64,000 nucleotides of DNA from Gonocerus acuteangulatus (GCA_946811695.1 OX328124.1:27919448-27983447), one strand, 5' to 3'. Shown: positions 10,438-21,553, counted from the first letter of the stretch. The notes: generated by a model not told the origin, from the letters alone. Numbers and translations: made by a program.

Positions 10438-10950
10438 ATTTGTCCAGATGGCTAAAAAATCACACTTTAAATTCCAATGACTTGTTTAGTCTTCTCCTTT
10501 ATTTTTACAAATGTGGCGCGTTAAGTCTTTTTTTTAACTTTGGATACTTCGAAAAAAAAGGCATATAGTTTTTAAGAGGAGTGAGCTAAAGCATACGTGA
10601 CCAAAAGCTAAACTAAGCTCCGATCTAGACAAAACAATATCCTGACAGATGGCAGACAAACACTTGCAGAGGTAGGAATTCTATTTTCACTAAAGATAAA
10701 GTTCTAAAAGCAACTAAGCTGCGATGAAGTCTGAAGTCTAAGAAATCGTTTTAAATTTTGAACCCCGCGTCATCCTAAAAACGTCTTATATTGTTATTTT
10801 ATTTAAGTGTAAATAGAATTATGTGATGTCGCTTAGATGACGGATTGTATCTAAGCTTTTGTAAATTTCTTGTATATATCTGAAGCACCTATTATTTTTA
10901 AATGTTCATAATAAAATTTACTTTACCACTAGTACTACAAATCAATCCGA
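10438..10950. other. No recognised feature
   Basis: AT-rich; an AATAAA-containing run near 10910 is not supported as a poly(A) site by any upstream exon. Confidence 0.45.
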
Positions 10951-11067
10951 CTTTTAGCACTTTCCTCCGAAGGAAAGTAGCTATCACTCATGACGGAATT
11001 TTTTCAAAAATGTCTTCGAATCTTTATCGATCCTACCTAGTAGACACCGAAAATGACCCCAGTTAAA

Positions 11068-11149
<82 letters not shown>

Positions 11150-11889
11150 TGTGTCCGTTAACACGATGCAGGCCAGAGTTTTTGTTTTTTCGCCGCGAAA
11201 CTTGGTATGCAGTATTCCCCTATTGAACGAGTTCGTTAACCAACAAAATCGGTCCATCGGGGGGGGGGGGGGGGGGGGGGGGTTACTCCGTAGCCAAAGT
11301 AGTTATTTGTCAATACCAGCCATAATTTTTGTTATATTTAAACGAAAATCAGTATTTGTTGTGGTCAACTGGAGAGAAAATTTTTTTGTAGAAATAAACT
11401 AAAGCGGTTGACTAGAAGGGGGGGGTTTACTCCGGACAGAAATTACTAATTTCCTTATGCCGGTCTTAATTTCTGTTGTATTGTTATGAAACTCTGTATA
11501 CGTCCTGGCTATCTAATAAGAAAGAAGTGTAGTGAAAATGAACTAATTCGGTCTATTGGAAGGGGGGGGGGTGTTACTTTGTACTATGTTTGAATGAATT
11601 ATCCCGCCAAACGTACGTTCGCGAAACTCATCAAGATCAATAGATGAATGTTAAGCTTTGTGTATTTATTACGTAGTGTAGTACCACGCATACACAAAAC
11701 TCTGGAAGGAAATTAATTACAAAATTAATAATTGAAACAGCTGCTCATAAAAGCAAAAGAGCAGAACAATTTATGTTTTTATTTTATTTATCTATATAGG
11801 TTATTTTAAGCAAATTATTCAGCAATGCACTCGACCCTACACAATTCTGAGGAAAGTGCTTAGTTATGCAGCTCCTGCTTGACGGACTT
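10951..11889 (+). mobile_element. HLE-1 copy (shortened)
   Basis: The 5' end TTTTAGCACTTTCCTCCGAAGG and hairpin are intact. The (AT)n tract is long (11071-11129) and passes into (TG)n. A pure G-run of over 20 bases occurs at 11260-11282, followed by TTACTCCG. The 3' end GAGGAAAGTGCTTAG, GCAGCTCCTGC, TTGACGGACTT is recognisable at 11848-11889. It carries fewer 143-bp units than the copies at 2.1 and 14.0 kb. Confidence 0.8.
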
Positions 11890-12370
11890 AATTTGAAATG
11901 TATAGTAATAAACACAACCACACCGTTTGAATCCTGTTTATTAACTAACCTATCTCAGTTATACATAATTAGAACAGCTGGTATAAAATATGTAACATGT
12001 CCTCCTTTTTATAATCAATGTATAGCGAGTGTGTGAGGTTCACACTCTCATACACACACGCACACGCCTTTTTCATGTCAAAGAATGCACCTCCAATGTG
12101 CAGCTTGTGTACTGTGCAACTCACAGTGTGGCATATTTTGACGAATTGCCAGGGCTTATGAACATTTAAAAGAACATCAGCTGTCAGACAAATAGCAAAA
12201 CGTTTTGACTTCTTGGATGCCGCAATACATATCAGCATAATTTAATTAGTCTGACAATATCTAAAATAAATATCACCACCCAAGTTGAATGATATGTTGC
12301 TCATTGAAGAGAAAGGCTCCTGACTGGGTTCATTTAAAAATAATTATTAGCATAAAGAGACTCATGTTAT
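11890..12370. other. No recognised feature
   Basis: AT-rich, with a short CA-rich patch near 12050. No supported gene. Confidence 0.45.
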
Positions 12371-12865
12371 ATTATTACATTTGGGAATGGGTGCACATAT
12401 ATCGCACTAGTATTATTACATTTGGGAATGGGTGTACATATATCGCACTAGTATTATTACATTTGGGAATGGGTGCACATATATCGCACTAGTATTATTA
12501 CATTTGGGAATGGGTGTACATATATCGCACTAGTATTATTACATTTGGGAATTGGTGCACATATATCGCACTAGTATTATTACATTTGGGAATGGGTGTA
12601 CATATATCGCACTAGTATTATTACATTTGGGAATGGGTGTACATATATCGCACTAGTATTATTACATTTGGGAATGGGTGTACATATATCGCACTAGTAT
12701 TATTACATTTGGGAATGGGTGTACATATATCGCACTAGTATTATTACATTTGGGAATGGGTGTACATATATCGCACTAGTATTATTACATTTGGGAATGG
12801 GTGTACATATATCGCACTAGTATTATTACATTTGGGAATGGGTGTACATATATCGCACTAGTATT
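12371..12865. repeat. 41-bp minisatellite, about 12 units
   Basis: The unit is CACTAGTATTATTACATTTG + GGAATGGGTGTACATATATCG. Units differ mainly at GTGCACA versus GTGTACA, with one GGGAATTGG variant. The first unit portion, CACTAGTATT, is also the terminus of the inverted-repeat element at 12854-13065, so the array abuts and shares sequence with that element. Confidence 0.95.
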
Positions 12866-13065
12866 TCTTAAGTGACACACCGTCATAGTTATGACTGTGA
12901 AAGACATGGTAAATATATCAGTCATCAAAACTGTATGCACCTAGTGTCAGAGCTTGTGCACCAGAACGCACTTGTATCACCCTGCCAGTCTTAATCCTAG
13001 GGCCCCGCATAGGCAAGAGTGACACATTTTCAGTTGAGTTGTGTCACTTTAGAAATACTAGTGCG
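12854..13065. mobile_element. Small inverted-repeat element (MITE-like)
   Basis: A 25-bp inverted repeat: CGCACTAGTATTTCTTAAG + TGACAC at 12854-12878, and its complement with one mismatch at 13041-13065. The spacer is 162 bp, with no ORF. A target-site duplication is not clear. The left terminus continues into the 41-bp minisatellite. Confidence 0.7.
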
Positions 13066-13756
13066 ATTTGTTGGCGAATAATCATTAATGATTACAATGA
13101 GCAAAGATTATTCGCTTCAGAAAGGAATGGTCCCAAAGGGTTGACAAGAAAAGGCAGAATTAAAAGTGAGCCCTGTTAAAATGTCTACTTCCTTGTGGAA
13201 TTACTTAATATTATAATAAGCATTTACAAAGTCTTCTAATAATCTCCGGGTTTTTTTCCGACGAAGGATTGCTTAATTTTTTAATTATCCTTTTTCTTAA
13301 ACGGCATAATATTTCAGCGAAAATAACGGACGAAGCGATGATTAAAACCTCTGCCAAAAAAAAAAAAAAAAAAAAAAAAAAACGTTGGAGCCTTAGGCTT
13401 TCTCTTTAATGGCGTAAGGAAATAGAGAATGGCACACCTGTCTCTTGTTCAATTCGGCAATAAATCAAGAGACTGCTAATTATTTAGGCCGAAGCTGGCT
13501 AATAGCGGACATATTTCAGCTGTACGTCTAGAAGGACGATGAACTCAGGAGGAATAGCAGTCTCGGAATAGATCAGCACAAACGGATCCTTCTTCTAGAA
13601 ACTGGGGGGGGGGGGGTCATTATTTATTCTTAATAAGTTTTCGATTCTAGTGTATCATCTCAGTGTCATTATAATGCCAATTCAGTTCTAGGGCGTTTAA
13701 TGGTTAAAGTCAGGATGACATAATATAATATGAGAAGAAAAGAAGAGCACAGGCTA
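13066..13756. other. No gene; A-run and G-run
   Basis: Unique-looking AT-rich DNA with a poly(A) run at about 13357-13381 and a G-run near 13604-13616. No supported coding sequence. Confidence 0.5.
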
Positions 13757-13967
13757 AAGGGGCCCTCACACTGGCAAAAATGTTGCTCAAAATTTTGAAG
13801 AAGTCGGTTTTGTGCAAAAATATTGCGATTATCAGGAGAAATATTGCGCAAAAAAGGGGTATTAAATATATTGTGGGGCGTTCAAAAGTTGTCTCAAAGT
13901 TTAGAAATTGTTTGCAGACCTGTCAATATTTTGTAGCATGGGAGTGTAGTGTGAGAGGGCTGACAAA
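13757..13967. repeat. Inverted-end dispersed repeat, related to 15424-15552
   Basis: It begins GGGCCCTCACACTGGCAAAAA and ends near AGTGTGAGAGGGCTGAC, an imperfect terminal inversion. Its first ~110 bp, read in reverse, match 15424-15552 (GCAATATTTTTG, CTCAAAATTTTGA, CATTTTTGC). The short frames across it do not agree between copies. Confidence 0.5.
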
Positions 13968-14018
13968 AGTTTGCGCAATTGTGTGTGTCTACAATACATT
14001 TTGAAGTAATTTATATCC

Positions 14019-14152
14019 TTTTAGCACTTTCCTCCGAAGGAAAGTAGCTATTGAGGTTGGACTCATGACGGAATTTTTTAAAAATTTCTTCAAATCTTTA
14101 TCGATCCTACCTAGTAGACACCGAAAATGACCCCCGTTAAAATTTATATATA

Positions 14153-14186
<34 letters not shown>

Positions 14187-15247
14187 TATATATATATATG
14201 TGTCTGTTAACACGATAGCGGCCAGAGTTTTTGTTTTTTCGTCACGAAACTTGGTATATAGCATTCAATTAGCAAACGATTGAACAAGTTCGTTAACCAC
14301 CAAAATCGGTCCACCGGAAGGGGGGGTTTACCCCGAACCCAAAACACTAATTTGACCATTTCAGCCGTAATATTTGTTATATTTCAACGAAACTTGGTAT
14401 TCGTACTGGTAATATAGAGAGAAAAGTGAGATATAAAAATAAACTAAATCCGTTCATAAGGAGGGGGGGTTTACTCCGGTCCGACAATACCAATTCGCCA
14501 CTACCAGCCGTGATTTTAGGTATATTTCGACGATACGCGGTATTCATAGTGGTAATCTACAGGTAAATATGTGTTGTAAAAATAAACTAAATCGGTTCAT
14601 TAGGAGGGGGGGGGGGGTTTACTCCAGACCCACAATACCAATTCGCCACTACCAACCGTGATTTTTGGTATATTTCGACGAAACTCGGTATTCGTAGTGG
14701 TAATCTACAGGTAAATATGTGTTGTAAAAATAAACTAAATCGGTTCATTAGGAGGGGGGGTTTACTCCGGACCCAAATTACTAATATACTCATACTGGTC
14801 GTAATTTCTGCTGTATTGTAACGAAACGCGGTATACGTCGTGGGTAACTCATGAGAAAGAAGTGTTGTAAAAATGAGCTGAATCGGTCAATCAGAAAGGG
14901 GGGTTTACTTTGTAATATATTTCAATAGAAAAGCCAGCCAGACATAGGTTCACAAAGGCGCCGCAAGGAGCGCTAGAGGGACTGTATCCGGTTCCTGCGT
15001 TAGATCAAAATACGATAATATGAGGATTTTGTATTTATTACATAGTGTAATAGGTACCATGTGTAAACATAACTCTGGAAGCAAATTAATAATTTATCAG
15101 TTACACATTACAAAATTAAAAGAGAACTATTGATGTTTTTATTTTATTTATGTAGGATATTTTAAGCAAATTGTTCTGGAAAGCAGTCTACACTACCCAA
15201 ATTCTGAGGAAAGTGCTTAGTTATGCAGCTCCTGCGTGACGGACTTT
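14019..15247 (+). mobile_element. HLE-1, Helitron-like element (complete reference copy)
   Basis: 5' end TTTTAGCACTTTCCTC with an 8-bp hairpin (ACTTTCCT/AGGAAAGT). The body CTTTATCGATCCTACCTAG, GACACCGAAAATGACCCC, GTTAAAATTT follows, then an interrupted (AT)n tract to about 14199. Next are GTTAACACGATAGCGGCCAG and a series of ~143-bp units with G-runs before TTTACTCCGGACCC (near 14322, 14465, 14615, 14755, 14900). The unique 3' part ends with GAGGAAAGTGCT, hairpin GCAGctcCTGC, then GTGACGGACTTTTTT. The 12-bp 5'/3' complementarity is exact. No transposase frame is present. Confidence 0.82.
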
Positions 15248-15423
15248 TTTCATCTTTATTTTATCCTGTCTATTAAAAATATATTGATTTGATTCAATAT
15301 TTTGATTCAAATAATACATTCTTCCACATTTTCATGTCAATGCAATTTCAATTGCACATATATACATAGGCAACCCAAGTGGTTGAACTGCCTTAAAAAA
15401 TAACGGCCGTTACACAATTATAA

Positions 15424-15552
15424 AAATGTTTGCAATATTTTTGTGCAGTGTGACGGGTCCACGACAATTCAATGTTTTGTACAAAAATAAGCTCAATATT
15501 TGTGCTCAAAATTTTGAGAAACATTTTTGCGAGTATAAGGGACCCTTAAGAG
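15424..15552 (-). repeat. Second copy of the 13757-13967 repeat (inverted)
   Basis: It shares GCAATATTTTTGTGCA, CTCAAAATTTTGA, ACATTTTTGCGAGT and AGGG(A/G)CCC with the reverse complement of 13757-13870. It is followed by an AGGGCCCC end. Confidence 0.5.
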
Positions 15553-15682
15553 GGCCCCTTGTGGCAGCTGGTGTAGAGGTACGTGATTCTTCGTCATACG
15601 TCAACGAGAAAAAAAAAACAAAAAAAACGCTATATCCATTCCTAGAGTTCCTTTTTACTGTTTTACCTTTGGATCAAGGGCT

Positions 15683-15830
15683 TATACGAGTATAAGGGGG
15701 GGGGGCTCCAGCCCTCCCACCTCCCGAACTTTTATTTAATTGGTAAAAAAGTGTCATAAAAACCTCAACAATTAATTAAATAAGATCACTAAGTTCAGAA
15801 AAAATCATCGCTTTGAACGGCGATTCGATT
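15683..15830 (-). mobile_element. MITE-W fragment
   Basis: GTATAAGGGGGGGGGGCTCC, GGTAAAAAAGTGTCATAAAA and AATAAGATCACTAAGTTCAG match the reverse complement of the right half of the complete MITE-W at 58479-58732. The outer terminus and the left half are missing. Confidence 0.65.
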
Positions 15831-16225
15831 ACAGGGATGGCTGCGAGTGAGATGCGAAGTGCTTAGTGTGTACTTTGTAATAAATAAAAATATTCAGTGT
15901 CAAACAAACCGTTGCATAATGATTTTGCAAGCCTGCCCATTAAACAATTAAATCAGCGAAAACCTGTCACACAAAATAAAAAAATAAAGCAAGATTAAAC
16001 TAAAGGGCAGCAAGTGATTTAGGACCATAAGAATATATTACTATAATTTTATTTTTCTTTCTTGTTCTTTTACCTACAAACATACCATTCATTTATAGAA
16101 CAACTGAGGAAAATTCGTATGTCAACGAAAATTGAAAAAAATGTGTATACAAAAGAAATGATATAAATCGATAAATTTTAAAAACAAATTTAAGGCATTA
16201 TCTTTCTAAGTTAAAATAAGTAACG
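15831..16225. other. No recognised feature
   Basis: AT-rich; nothing recognised. Confidence 0.45.
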
Positions 16226-16237
16226 TTTAAGCGTTAG

Positions 16238-16590
16238 GGGGGCGAGGTTAGCTCAGTGGTAGAGCACTCGACTAATGAATTGGAGGACCAGGTTCAAAAC
16301 CCGAGCGCGCACTAAAGATTTTTTCTTCTGGTGCTGCCGTTCGAGCGTTGGATTTGGGGTCCCAGATCGTCCCTAGGCTCACCCAGCCTTTAATTAATTT
16401 AATTAATAATGGGTACCTTGGGTGCTAATGACTCTAGCAGTCGAAGCAGCCAAGGGGAAAATCAGGCGGCCAGAGCATAGTATTGACCACACTATCTCCC
16501 TAGTGTGCCGTATGGTCAAGAATCAGATACCTCTACAGTATCTGCCCCTCTGGGCCCTTGTGGCCTGTTACGGGACTGATTTTTTTTTTT
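16238..16590 (+). mobile_element. SINE-B, tRNA-derived SINE (complete)
   Basis: The head GGGGCGAGGTTAGCTCAGTGG (box A) and CCAGGTTCAAAACCCGAG (box B-like) is tRNA-like. The body (CCCAGCCTTTAATTAATTT, ATGGGTACCTTGG, CACTAGTGTGCCGTATGG-like, CAGATACCTCTACAGTATC) ends GGCCTGTTACGGGACTGA followed by a T-run. Direct repeats TTTAAGCGTTAG (16226-16237) and TTTAAGCATTAG (16589-16600) flank it, a probable 12-bp target-site duplication with one change. Other copies: 25608, 45111, 60543. The open frame at 16422-16625 is SINE body. Confidence 0.87.
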
Positions 16591-16696
16591 TAAGCATTAG
16601 AAGAAATCAATTGGAAGAATTATGACATGTTGCAACAGTTTTTTTGTTTCTCCTGAAAACATTGATTTTTGGACATACGACATAAGTATGTAAGCG

Positions 16697-16733
16697 CTCA
16701 CGTCTTAACACTCACGGCCACCGGGCCTCCAAT
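16697..16733 (-). mobile_element. SINE-C head fragment
   Basis: GCGCTCACGTCTTAACACTC + ACGGCCACCGGGCCTCC is the reverse complement of the tRNA-like start of SINE-C. Body and tail are absent. Confidence 0.65.
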
Positions 16734-17465
16734 ATCTTTTTGCAATCTGTTTCATATCTTAAATCTGTAAAATTTGGAGTAGTTGGAAGAAAAACATTCG
16801 AAATAATATTTTTTTTTTTTATAAGGAGCGAAAGAACGAATTCAAACCTGACTATCTCAGCTTGAGAAACCTGGTCTGAATTCGTTGGTCTTTTTCAATA
16901 GCTCATGTCGTTTGATGATATTCCTGACTAGAAAGCACCTTCAGTCTTGTTGTCTATTAACAGTATTATTATACCCGCAACTATTATTGGTTTTAGACTT
17001 AAGCCTAGGAAGTGGCAGGAGATTCGTCATTATCTAGCCACAACTAGCATAACAATAAGTTAATCACCAAAAGAAAAAAAAAAGCATTCGGTTTAAAAAA
17101 CAAAACGAACAAAAAACCCCCATTACCTGTTCCCCTTGTAAGGGCTGACCAATAGCTCCTTGAATGGATGACAGCTGAGGGGAACATCCCCAACCCATAT
17201 GCTCTGCTCCACCTGCTCTAGGAGGATTATGAATGGAATTAGAATAACAAGGAGATCAACAGGAAGATTTGTTTCAAATTAATCTGCCATATATTCTTAT
17301 TAATTATTTTACTAGTCAGCACTCGCTGAAGGAATATTGAGGTTGAACGCATGAAAGAATTTTTGAAACGTTTCTTAAAATATTCGGCTAGATAACTTAT
17401 CGTAGGAAAAGTTCATATTTTCAGTTTGGCCACTTAACCCTGAAACACCCTGTACGTATATAAAT
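16734..17465. other. No recognised feature
   Basis: AT-rich with A-runs and T-runs; no gene supported. Confidence 0.45.
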
Positions 17466-17590
17466 AATATAGGGGGTGATTTTCGGTGTCTACTAGGTAG
17501 GATCGATAAAGATTTGAAGAAAGTTTTCAAAATTCCGACATGAGTGCAACCTCAATAGCTACTGTCCTTCGGAGGAACTTGCTAAAAGGT
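17466..17590 (-). mobile_element. HLE-1 5' end fragment
   Basis: TTTTCGGTGTCTACTAGGTAG, GATCGATAAAGATTTGAAGAA, ATGAGTGCAACCTCAATAGC, CCTTCGGAGGAACTTGCTAAAA is the reversed first ~120 bp of HLE-1, from the 5' terminus to the point where (AT)n would start. Confidence 0.75.
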
Positions 17591-17707
17591 CTTAACAGAA
17601 ATCTGCTTATTATATATGCTATGCAAAACAAACTAATATTTCTTTCTGAAAATCTTAGTTTCATGTCATTAAATTTTTTATTCAGTTAGAGATACTGTTT
17701 AGGTGAT

Positions 17708-17868
17708 GTGAAGTCAAGGGATGGAAGAAAAAACGTCAGATCTTCAGGAAAAAACAAACAACAGAGAGATTTTACTAATTTAAGATATATTCGGGCCAAT
17801 ACAGGTTTTTGCGTGAAAGTCTGACGTTTTTTCCCCTAGCCGAATCCCAACCATCCCTTGGCTTCGCA
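17708..17868. repeat. Fold-back segment sharing a terminal motif with 23698-23947
   Basis: The left arm GAAGTCAAGGGATGG...AAAAAACGTCAGA (from 17710) pairs with TCTGACGTTTTTTCCCC...CCATCCCTTGGCTTC to 17866. The right arm has an extra block, TAGCCGAATCCCAACCAT, that the left arm lacks. The same block ends the right arm of the hammerhead-bearing palindrome at 23.9 kb, suggesting a common origin. Confidence 0.6.
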
Positions 17869-18461
17869 TTAAATTTTCTATTTACTCAAATAAAATAACT
17901 CTTGAAACAATTCACTATAACTTTATTTTTTATCTTTTAGGTGGTCAAAAAAGAAGGGACGCAAATGACAAACGTGTGCTATAGTTGGAGTAATATTGTT
18001 CCTTTGTTAGGTAAGTTTTATTATTTACGAGATTTCCCGGATCAAGACGTATCTATGTGCGAAGTTTGATCAATATCAGTCAAACGATGTGGATTTGTAT
18101 AAGGAACAAACAAACAGAAAAACAGAAAAACAGACACGTGATTTTTATATATATAGATATTAAAATATCCGTGATAATAGAAATTATAAAATTTATTTAC
18201 ATAAACATTTGTAATGAACGACTGACTGAATTATTAATTTTGTTCTGATCATGTTCTTCCTTTGTTATGAGAGTTGTCTACCGAGTTTCATTCCGAAGAA
18301 ATTAAAAGGGAGTTAAAATAACGGTTGGTAAAGAGAAAATAATAATTTGGTTTCGAAATGTGCCATTCCTGATTGACAAATTGAGTTTATTTTTACAAAC
18401 CTTTTTTCCCATTAATAGCGAAGTATCGGCACGTTTATGTATGTGTGTGTGTATGTATATG

Positions 18462-18462
<1 letters not shown>
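17869..18462. other. No recognised feature
   Basis: AT-rich; GTAAGT at 18010 resembles a splice donor but no exon can be defended. Confidence 0.4.

Positions 18463-18513
<51 letters not shown>
18463..18513. repeat. (AT)n microsatellite with GTAT flanks
   Basis: GTATGTATAT leads into pure AT repeats, a compound microsatellite. Confidence 0.95.
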
Positions 18514-18783
18514 AATTAGGATAACAAAAAAAAAAAATTGTTTAGAGCCCTCTGCTCAAATTCAGGAACATAAATATGCCTTAGCTCCACCCGACAAACC
18601 TATGTAATGTACTGTATAACATACAGTCTTCTTTTTCGTACATGGCCACCGCGCCAGCGCGAACGCCAGCGGACACTAGAATAAGGACTATATAACAGAG
18701 TAGGCATTATTCAATACATTTCATATTAAATCTTTCAAATAAATTTTTACTTAATTTATTAATAGGTTATGTTATTCATCCAG

Positions 18784-18786
<3 letters not shown>

Positions 18787-18835
<49 letters not shown>
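18787..18835. repeat. Poly(T) run of 49
   Basis: Uninterrupted T-run. The sequence on either side does not match any SINE tail seen elsewhere in the window. Confidence 0.95.
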
Positions 18836-18837
<2 letters not shown>

Positions 18838-19039
18838 GAATAAGAAGGTTGGCTCATTATTAAATAATGTTTTATTTAATAAGAATTCATTTATTTATTC
18901 AGTTATTCATTAATCACGAGTAATCCATTATTTTTCATTTACTATGAATTTTAAAGAAGATGCCTCCAAAATGTAAACTTCCGATCCACTTCCAGTGCAC
19001 TATTGGTCCTATTCCGGTTCTATTCCAACTATTTTCAAC

Positions 19040-19530
19040 CACTTCCGGTCAAAACTGCCCATTTTCAGCCGGCTTCAGACCGCTTGTGGTTCCTTTGGCC
19101 GATTGCCAATCTACTCAGGTGACTCCCGAGTACTACTGGTTCACTTCCAGCTTACTTCCGGTCTCCCGTAATTACTATCAGGTAGTATTCTCATCCCAGG
19201 GTCACTTCCGGGTGGATCTATGCCATTTCCGGGTACTTCCGGCTTACTTCCGCTCTCCCGTAATTACTATCGGGTAGTATACTCATCCCAGGGTCAATTC
19301 CAAGTGGATCTGTGCCGTTTCCGGGTACTTTCGGCTTTCTTTCTGTCTCTCATAACTATTTTAGGGTCACTATATTCATCCCTAGATCATTCCCGGTTGA
19401 ATCTGAATCGCTTCCTGTTCCCCATATGCATACTTCCGGTCTTTCGTAATTTCTTCAGGGTCGCACCTCCAATCCCTGGACCACTTCCGGTTAGATCTCA
19501 GTCACTTCCGGTTCATTGCCGGACACAGCA
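19040..19530. repeat. Decayed ~92-bp tandem repeat rich in ACTTCCGG
   Basis: About five units align by CTCCCGTAATTACTATCGGG-like blocks at 19163, 19255, ~19346 and ~19440, each followed by (A/T)CATCCCAGGGTCACTTCCGG-like sequence. The octamer ACTTCCGG, or one base off, occurs about eight times. The two overlapping frames (105 and 121 codons) are repetitive products of the same units, and I do not call them genes. Confidence 0.8.
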
Positions 19531-19877
19531 ATTAATGTTTGTCCAACTCTGTTATAGGTATTCTGTTCAATTTTCATTCAAATAAATAATTTTTATTCAA
19601 TAATAAATACAAATAAAAAAAGTTCCGTAATTCATTGAATTCTCTGAATAATGAATGAAATATTATTCATCATTCAGAATGAAATAACAGATTTATTTAT
19701 TATTCTTTTTTCTGAATGATTCAAAACTGCTATATAATCTTTGATGCCTACAAGCATTGTTGACTTATACTTCCAAAAAAATAAATTATACTTCCATAGA
19801 TACTAAGTACAATTTATCGCTGAACTCTTCATACCATGTCTTCCAAAGTTACAATTTTATATCTAACTACTTTAGCC

Positions 19878-20173
19878 GTATCTCCCCATGGTCTAATGGC
19901 TAACGCATTAGTTTCACATGAGAGAGATGGTGGGTTCGAGTCCCACCGGCGGCAGGAATTTTCTCACCTCATGGCTCGTTGGGAAAATTCCTCGCTGCAC
20001 CAGGATGTCGGCACTAATTACCGGAGAAGTCGATGAGCCGTAAAAAAAAAAAACTGCTTTAGCCTTGCTGATTTCCTAGAATAAGTGATTTGAGGATACT
20101 GTTCTTTTAGTTTATTTCCAATGAAGTGGATCACATCAAACAATAATAACAATAATTATAGAGTGACAAGACA
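19878..20173 (+). mobile_element. SINE-A with 3' extension shared with the 32-kb composite
   Basis: The tRNA-like head (CCCCATGGTCTAATGGCTAAC, GGTTCGAGTCCC), body (GGAATTTTCTCACCTCATGG) and tail (GTCGGCACTAATTACCGGAG, GATGAGCCGT, A-run to 20052) are followed by ~120 bp: CTGCTTTAGCCTTGCTGATTT, AGTGATTTGAGGATACTG, CAATAATAACAATAATTATAG, GTGACAAGACA. The same extension follows the SINE-A head/tail unit in the minus-strand composite at 32093-32504. After GACAAGACA the two loci diverge. Confidence 0.82.
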
Positions 20174-21020
20174 ATCCGGCCCATGTTTCGTGATGAGGCA
20201 GGAACCGAGGACTTGAATCTGTGGTTAGTTGCCTGAAGATTGTGTTGTGAAGGAGAAAACATTTCTACCTGTTGGGGCTGGAAGGTACCCCTTCCTAATA
20301 CAAGGGTGCACTCTATAGGGCGGAGCTATCCTCATTTGTAAACCTAAATAGTGTCTGGTGGGGGTGTCAATCCTCTTTTCCTATTGGAACACCTTCTGTC
20401 ACTAGTACCATTGACAGGTATTGAATGGTTTGTCAGGAAAATCTCCATTTTACTTCGGTTTTCTGCCATTCAAGGAAGATAGTTGCCTGCAAGCTCTACA
20501 CATGAAATAGGTAAGTATAGTTATTTTACGCCTTTTTAAAGATATTAAAAAAAAAAAAATGCAGCATTCATCTCGTGAAAAATGTTCTGACATTATTCAC
20601 CATTGAAGTTGATTTTTTTTTTCTTTAATGGGATGCCTGTTTCCATGGACATTAACATCGGACAACCCTTTCTCCATGTCACCCTCCCACATCCTTCATG
20701 GAGCGGGGGTTGTTTTCTGCTAGCCCATTGATAAAAAACTTAACCCGCCAAGAGAGTCATTTGATGCCGTACGGTAACCATCCTGCTTCGCGAAGACCCT
20801 CTCAGAAATTTGATGTAAAATATGCAACAACAACCTTATTTACTAGTAAAAAAAAACTTGTTATAAAAGCAAAGAAATAATATATATGCACATTTTTATT
20901 GCAGATAATAATATAATAAATCAACTCAGTTATAAAAAGATAAAAGTCTCGTGTTAGTTGAGAAATTAAAACGCTAAAGCCACCGTATAAATTCTGGTTT
21001 AAAACCAGCAAGAGGGTTAA
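20174..21020. other. No recognised gene; one strong splice-donor match
   Basis: AAATAG|GTAAGTATAG at about 20506-20520 is a strong match to a 5' splice site. It is preceded by ~230 bp of moderately GC-balanced sequence. No conserved frame supports an exon. Confidence 0.25.
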
Positions 21021-21553
21021 TTTTTAGTGCGGTTCCTCCTTCATAAGCGGTGGAGAAAACCCGCTTATGAGGCCGACCTCATGATGCAATCCGGAAGTGC
21101 CGACTAGAAAATTTCACGTTTCAGATCCCATTGATCAAGGAAATAACGTTTGGGGGAAATCGTGGTAAGTTGAAGGTAACCATTCGAAAGCTAACTACAT
21201 TCTCTACTAAAAATGTTCTGATGTAATTTTCGATGGGGCGACGTCAAAAGGATATTTAAATGCTCAAAACTTGGAAATTGCATGTTTTCTTCTTTTCGAC
21301 GGGTTTTTGTCTCTGTTTACCTAACTTTTCAATTTGCTGTAAGATCGAATGATGAGAAAGAGGATGGAGTACTTTCCGTTTAGGGAACAATCAGTTCCAT
21401 GATGTGGCACTTAAAATATTTTATTACTAAAAAAAAAACTTTTATTACAAGATCAAAGCCTACCATTAACCGTTCCTATTCCTTTACTAATAAGATTAAG
21501 GATATAAACAGAACCGCGCTAAGATGACGCAGCTCCTGCGAGTCGGACTTTTC
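21021..21553 (+). mobile_element. HLE-2, Helitron-like element (short complete copy)
   Basis: 5' end TTTTAGTGCGGTTCCTCCTTC. Body GCAATCCGGAAGTGCCGACTA, AAATTTCACGTTTCAGA. 3' end GAACCGCGCTAAGATGACG with hairpin CGCAGctcCTGCG, then AGTCGGACTTTT. The 5' AGTGCGGTTC and 3' GAACCGCGCT segments are complementary apart from one wobble. This 533-bp copy has lost the AT microsatellite. Confidence 0.8.

Noticed and set aside
13357..13381. Poly(A) tail of a retrogene or SINE
   Set aside because: No recognisable element precedes the A-run and no flanking duplication was found.
16238..16310. Functional tRNA gene (also the heads at 66-246, 19878, 22686, 25608, 44550, 45111, 55089, 60543)
   Set aside because: A- and B-box motifs are present, but acceptor ends do not pair properly and every head leads into the same family body; these are SINE promoters.
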